A stretch of DNA of 64,000 bases, from positions 208,752 to 272,751 of the forward strand of contig CAZCUX010000007.1 of NCBI GenBank assembly GCA_964502005.1, written 5' to 3'. Under the pieces are notes generated by a model. The model did not search any database, had not been told where the DNA came from, and saw only the letters and a program-made list of their open reading frames with translations. Below are positions 60,814 through 64,000 of this stretch, in pieces. Both the position numbers and the translations under genes were made by a program. The number at the start of each line of letters is the position of its first letter. Within the stretch, counting starts at the first letter, position 1. This DNA is from CAJWOS01 sp964502005. Lineage in GTDB: Bacteria; Myxococcota_A; UBA796; UBA2385.

Positions 60814-63312
60814 TCACAAGCCGAAGTCGGCGTCGTCGCGCGGCATCAGGCGGCGGCGGTTCCAGCGGTAGCCCATGACGCCCTGCACGCTCATATTGCC
60901 GATTTGCGCGGCCCAGTCGGCGCCTTGGTACATGCGGTCGTAGACCAGCACGCCCGACGCGCCGTCAATCTCCCACAAACCGCCGTCGGAGCAAGAGCCG
61001 TCGACGCTGCAATCGTAAGCGAGGTCGGTGACCGTGCCATCGGTGAGCACCACCAGCACGCCCTCGTAGGCTTCCGTGGCGGCCTCGGCGACGGTGAGGG
61101 GCAAGGGCGAAACCGACGCGCTGGTGGCGGAGGGGGTCGCGGTGGGGCTGGTCAGCTCCAGCTCGCCGAAGTAGTCGGTCAGCACGCCTTCGAGGTCGAT
61201 GGTGTCGCCGATGCTCACGGACGGTGCGCTGCCGGCGAACACGTAAATGCCGGAGTACTGGCCGTCCGCGTCGAGGGGGTCTTGCACCATATAGCCCGAG
61301 CTTCCTATGGCGGTCACGACGACACCCATGACCATCACGCGGTCGCCGGTCGAAACCGCGCCCGAGCGGAGCTCTTCAATCGTCCAGGTTTCGAGGACTT
61401 CGGGGCAGATGGTGTCGGGGTTCGAGAACTCGGGGCAATCGTCGCAGGCGTCGCCCTTGTCGTCACTGTCGGTGTCGGCTTGGTCGGTGTTGGCGACAAA
61501 CGGGCAGTTGTCGTCGTCATTGGCCACGCCATCGGCGTCCAAGTCGGCGGGGAGGGCCGTCTCGTCGCACGCGTCGCCTTCGCCGTCGCCGTCTGCGTCG
61601 GGCTGCACGCCGGCGTCAATCGGGCGAATGGGGTTGAAGACGGTGGGGCAGTTGTCCGCGTCGTCGGCGATGCCGTCGCCATCCATGTCGCCGTCGACCA
61701 TTTCGCCGGTGAACTCACCGGGACGGGACGGGACGCAGGTCGGCTCGCCCGTGGGAATGTCGCAGAACGCGGCGGGGTACGCGCGGGGCAGCGCGGCCAT
61801 CAACGTCGCGTAGGACTCGCCCCACTCGCGGTCGGAGCACACGGCGCGGGCCTCTACGCAGGCGTCCACGAATTCTTCGCAGGTCTCGTCGAGGGTTTGT
61901 ACGACCGCGGTCTCGCCCCACAACGGCTGGCCGCCCCGCAATACGAGGACAGCGCCGTCGGCGGGCTGCTCGATGACCGCGCGGTGAAGCTCCGCCGCGC
62001 GACCGTCGAAGACCGCGATGTCGGCGACCATTCCCGGTGCGATGCTGCCCACCAACGAATCGGCGGCGGCGGCGCGGGCGCCGTTGACGGTCGCCATCAT
62101 CCAAAGGTCGTAGTCCGTAAGGACGTTGCCGAAGTAGCCTTGGTTCAGCTCGTCGGCGCACGCCAGCTCGCGGGCGAGGTTGATAGAGCCGGAGTAGGTC
62201 CAGTCGGTGCCGATGGCGATAGAGCCGCCCATGCGGTGGAAGCTGGCGACATCTGCGGTCACGCCGTACAGCGAGATGTTGGAGCGGGGAGACCATACGA
62301 GGGTCGCGCGCTCACGGGCCATCTGGTAGTAGTCTTGGGTTGTGAGGCCAATGCTGTGGATATGCGCTGCGTTGGGTTCGGTTGCATCTTGGGCGCCCGG
62401 CGCGTTGCCCGCTTGGCACATGTACTCGTCGTGGGCGAAGGTGTTGATGCCTTCGGCAACATGGGGGACGTACGCGTCGAGGTACGAGATTTCTTGCTCG
62501 GTGCGCTTGTAGTCCCAGCCGCAGTTGGCGCGGTAGGTCTCGCCGGAGTCGCCCAAGGGGAAGGTCTCGTTGACCACTTCGGAAATCGCGAGACCTTCGA
62601 GAGAGCGCTCTTCATCGAGGTTGCGAATCATACCTTGGCCCCAGCCCGAGCCGATGACGGCGGTCGTGCCCGACATGACGTGCCGAAGCTCGCCCAAGCG
62701 CGGCCCGCGCGAGGACGACGTGTTGGACGGCGTTGACAAGCTGCCGCGCCAGCCGTGGCGGTGCTCCCAGCGGGTCGTGCCGTGGTCAATCGGCGCGCCT
62801 TCGGTGTAGCTGATGTGATCGTGGGGATTGATCAAGCCCGGCGACACGACGCCTTCCGCGCAGTCGATGCGGGTGGGGTCGATGGCTTCGCCTTCGCAGT
62901 CGCAGGCGGCGCAGGAGATGGTGCCGTCTGGCTCGATGACCACGGAGCCGCCGATGAGGACCTCGGTGGGCAGCAAGATATCGCCGCGAATCAGCACTTG
63001 GCCCGCGCCTACGGACACGACGGAGCACACGCCGGTTTCAGCGGGCGTCAGAGACGTGCCGCACTCGGTAATCGACGGGATGTCCGCGTCGGTGTCGGCG
63101 TCGGTGTCGGCGTCGGTGTCCGCGTCCGTATCGGCGTCGGTGTCCGCATCCGTATCGGCGTCGGTGTCCGAGTCGGCGTCGGTGTCGGTGTCAGTGTCGG
63201 CCTCTTCTCCCGTGGACTTGCCCTCGTCGGGGTCGCAGCCCGAAATCGCGAGCAGGCCGCCCAAAACGGACGGTACAAGGAGGCGGAACGAAAGCGAAGG
63301 AGAGCGGCGCAT
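60814..63312 (-). CDS. Amidohydrolase lipoprotein with TSP3 repeats
   Basis: An 832-residue lipoprotein. The signal is RLLVPSVLGGLLAISGCDPD with lipobox ISGC, then an Asp-Thr/Ala linker of about 40 residues. Residues 90-470 form a metal-dependent amidohydrolase: INPHDHISYTEG holds the HxH pair, AHDEYMCQ and AAHIHSIGLT hold further His residues, and IGTDWTYSGSINLAREL has the catalytic Asp. GMVADIAVFDG is the usual end of the composite fold. Four Cys in ISCAACDCEGEA are unusual. Three TSP3-like calcium repeats follow (DMDGDGIADDADNCP and two more), then an OB-like domain with RVMVMGVVVTAIGSSGYMVQ. AGGAG precedes the ATG. Such a surface hydrolase could act on cyclic amides or peptides; the substrate is unknown. 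Confidence 0.85.
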   Translation of the reverse strand: MRRSPSLSFRLLVPSVLGGLLAISGCDPDEGKSTGEEADTDTDTDADSDTDADTDADTDADTDADTDADTDADTDADIPSITECGTSLTPAETGVCSVVSVGAGQVLIRGDILLPTEVLIGGSVVIEPDGTISCAACDCEGEAIDPTRIDCAEGVVSPGLINPHDHISYTEGAPIDHGTTRWEHRHGWRGSLSTPSNTSSSRGPRLGELRHVMSGTTAVIGSGWGQGMIRNLDEERSLEGLAISEVVNETFPLGDSGETYRANCGWDYKRTEQEISYLDAYVPHVAEGINTFAHDEYMCQAGNAPGAQDATEPNAAHIHSIGLTTQDYYQMARERATLVWSPRSNISLYGVTADVASFHRMGGSIAIGTDWTYSGSINLARELACADELNQGYFGNVLTDYDLWMMATVNGARAAAADSLVGSIAPGMVADIAVFDGRAAELHRAVIEQPADGAVLVLRGGQPLWGETAVVQTLDETCEEFVDACVEARAVCSDREWGESYATLMAALPRAYPAAFCDIPTGEPTCVPSRPGEFTGEMVDGDMDGDGIADDADNCPTVFNPIRPIDAGVQPDADGDGEGDACDETALPADLDADGVANDDDNCPFVANTDQADTDSDDKGDACDDCPEFSNPDTICPEVLETWTIEELRSGAVSTGDRVMVMGVVVTAIGSSGYMVQDPLDADGQYSGIYVFAGSAPSVSIGDTIDLEGVLTDYFGELELTSPTATPSATSASVSPLPLTVAEAATEAYEGVLVVLTDGTVTDLAYDCSVDGSCSDGGLWEIDGASGVLVYDRMYQGADWAAQIGNMSVQGVMGYRWNRRRLMPRDDADFGL

Positions 63313-63861
63313 AGTAGCTCCTGGGAAACGGAGCGGGAGTGTAGCCCGAATGGCCGCGACCCGCCGAGGTGGCGACTTGCAAAGTCGGCGTGGGGCGAGG
63401 GGACCGGTGCGACGCGAGGGGCGGGCAGCGCGGGGGAGCGTGCCGCGTACTTGCGCGGGCGGTGGCCCAACGTGCCGCCCGATTGTTTTGCGTTTTTATC
63501 TAAAAACGGGATTTGTATAAACACGCCCTATCGGCTGGCACCGCGATGAACCGCTCCCGGATGCCAATACGGGTCCACCGCGCGCCGGGAGAGAGAGGGC
63601 ACGCACCGCTGTTTGACGGTGGACCACGGGGAGGGCGCCCGCGACGTAGGACCGGCCGCATCGCAATGGGCATCGAAGCTGCCTTGTCGGCGACAACGCA
63701 CGGTGGAGGCGGTGCAACGTGGAGGTCGTGGACAGGTAGAGCGGGGATGCGGCGGGCTGTGCGACGTCGGGTGCCGTCGTGGCGCTGCCGTCGCGTGCGG
63801 TCGCTGTCGGGGCAGGGGCGGGGTGGGGCGCCCACGTCGAGGGGAGCTTTCGTGGCAGACG
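63313..63861. other. Intergenic region without recognised gene
   Basis: About 550 bp upstream of the amidohydrolase gene. Frames of 115-140 codons exist on both strands, but their products are Arg/Gly/Pro-rich and not protein-like. No RNA gene or clear promoter was recognised. Confidence 0.45.
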
Positions 63862-64000
63862 GTGTGGCATCTGCCCACTCCGACCGGGGTACCAACGACG
63901 TGCGGTGTGGGCTCTGCTCACCCCGACAGGGGTAGCAATGGCGAGCGGGGTGGCCTCTGCCCGGAGGACTATGAGCTGCGACTCATAATGGGGTGGCCTC
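63862..64000. repeat. 43-bp tandem repeats running out of the window
   Basis: GTGTGG- or GGGTGG-led units start at 63862, 63905, 63948 and 63991, each exactly 43 bp apart; the last is cut by the window end. Core bases GGCNTCTGCCCAC and CGACNGGGGTA recur with many substitutions, and each of the first two units holds a short ACYCC/GGGGT hairpin. It is not coding in a fixed frame (43 is not a multiple of three). Confidence 0.75.

Larger units (their letters stand above)
60201..60846. repeat. 164-bp tandem repeats made from a gene tail and its terminator (contains assembly gap)
   Basis: Copies of CCGACCGGTGGCTCTC start at 60261, 60425, 60636 and 60800; both measurable intervals are exactly 164 bp, with the 100-N gap between copies two and three. 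Each unit holds the sequence that in the last copy encodes the final codons and stop of the amidohydrolase gene (MPRDDADFGL on the minus strand) followed by its hairpin and A-run. So the gene's 3' end and terminator have been duplicated at least three times beyond the real end. The A-run is intact in copies near 60369 and 60744 but mutated in the copy nearest czcA (60207). Confidence 0.88.

Noticed and set aside
60643..62736. 697-codon plus-strand frame
   Set aside because: Antisense to the amidohydrolase gene, and it begins in the repeat array.
63500..63935. Frames on both strands upstream of the amidohydrolase gene
   Set aside because: Products are Arg/Gly/Pro-rich and unlike proteins, as expected of GC-rich noncoding DNA with tandem repeats.

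Overview
The window looks like a chromosomal contig of a Myxococcota-type (deltaproteobacterial) organism, probably a draft or metagenome assembly: it has two runs of exactly 100 N (47362-47461, 60529-60628), each inside a tandem repeat. The lineage is inferred from a MopE-type repeat protein ending in a MYXO-CTERM-like tail, several lipoproteins with Asp/Thr/Ala-Asp low-complexity linkers, a sigma-54-type pilin promoter, many hybrid histidine kinases, a bacterial metacaspase and a histone-deacetylase-like protein. No rRNA, tRNA, transposase, integrase, phage gene or CRISPR array was recognised.

Layout. 1-2.0 kb: end of an SGNH-hydrolase-like gene, then an overlapping osmC / PLP cysteine-synthase pair. 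2.2-5.1 kb: a type IV pilin with a consensus sigma-54 promoter and two palindromic upstream sites, then a membrane hybrid kinase. 5.2-11.3 kb: a doubtful hypothetical gene, a protein with two alpha/beta-hydrolase units, a LEA14-type lipoprotein and a metacaspase. 11.7-13.3 kb: a translationally coupled pair joining an ODP/MBL-fold diiron sensor to a soluble chemoreceptor signalling protein. 13.7-18.8 kb: a small barrel protein, cytochrome c lipoprotein, secreted protein, Cys/Met gamma-family PLP enzyme and an MFS/POT-like transporter. 18.9-25.8 kb: HDAC-like protein, HD hydrolase and a TrkH-TrkA-membrane sensor-GNAT operon. 25.8-27.1 kb: ArsR regulator with a double SRPBCC protein.

27.5-35.2 kb: the MopE-like surface protein divergent from an OmpA/thrombospondin-type-3 protein, then a NamZ-type muramidase and a second hybrid kinase; a third hybrid kinase follows to 37.2 kb, then about 1.2 kb without a gene. 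38.3-47.1 kb: DUF1304 protein, lipoproteins, DJ-1/PfpI protein, GSCFA protein, CoA-binding protein and a pentaheme cytochrome lipoprotein. 47.3-47.7 kb: 41-bp tandem repeats. 47.8-52.5 kb: membrane protein, CaiB-type CoA transferase overlapping a DUF349 gene, and an MFS transporter. 52.6-60.1 kb: response regulator, sensor kinase and a CzcCBA-type metal efflux operon with a terminator. 60.2-60.8 kb: 164-bp repeats carrying the tail and terminator of the next gene. 60.8-63.3 kb: a large amidohydrolase lipoprotein. The end of the window enters a 43-bp repeat array.

Main themes are envelope and surface biology (pilus, lipoproteins, calcium-type repeat proteins, muramidase), signalling (three hybrid kinases, a two-component pair, an ODP-chemoreceptor pair), and ion handling (Trk potassium uptake, Czc-type efflux). 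The second half is visibly richer in G+C at third codon positions than the first 15 kb. All functions are from sequence reading only; no database search was run.
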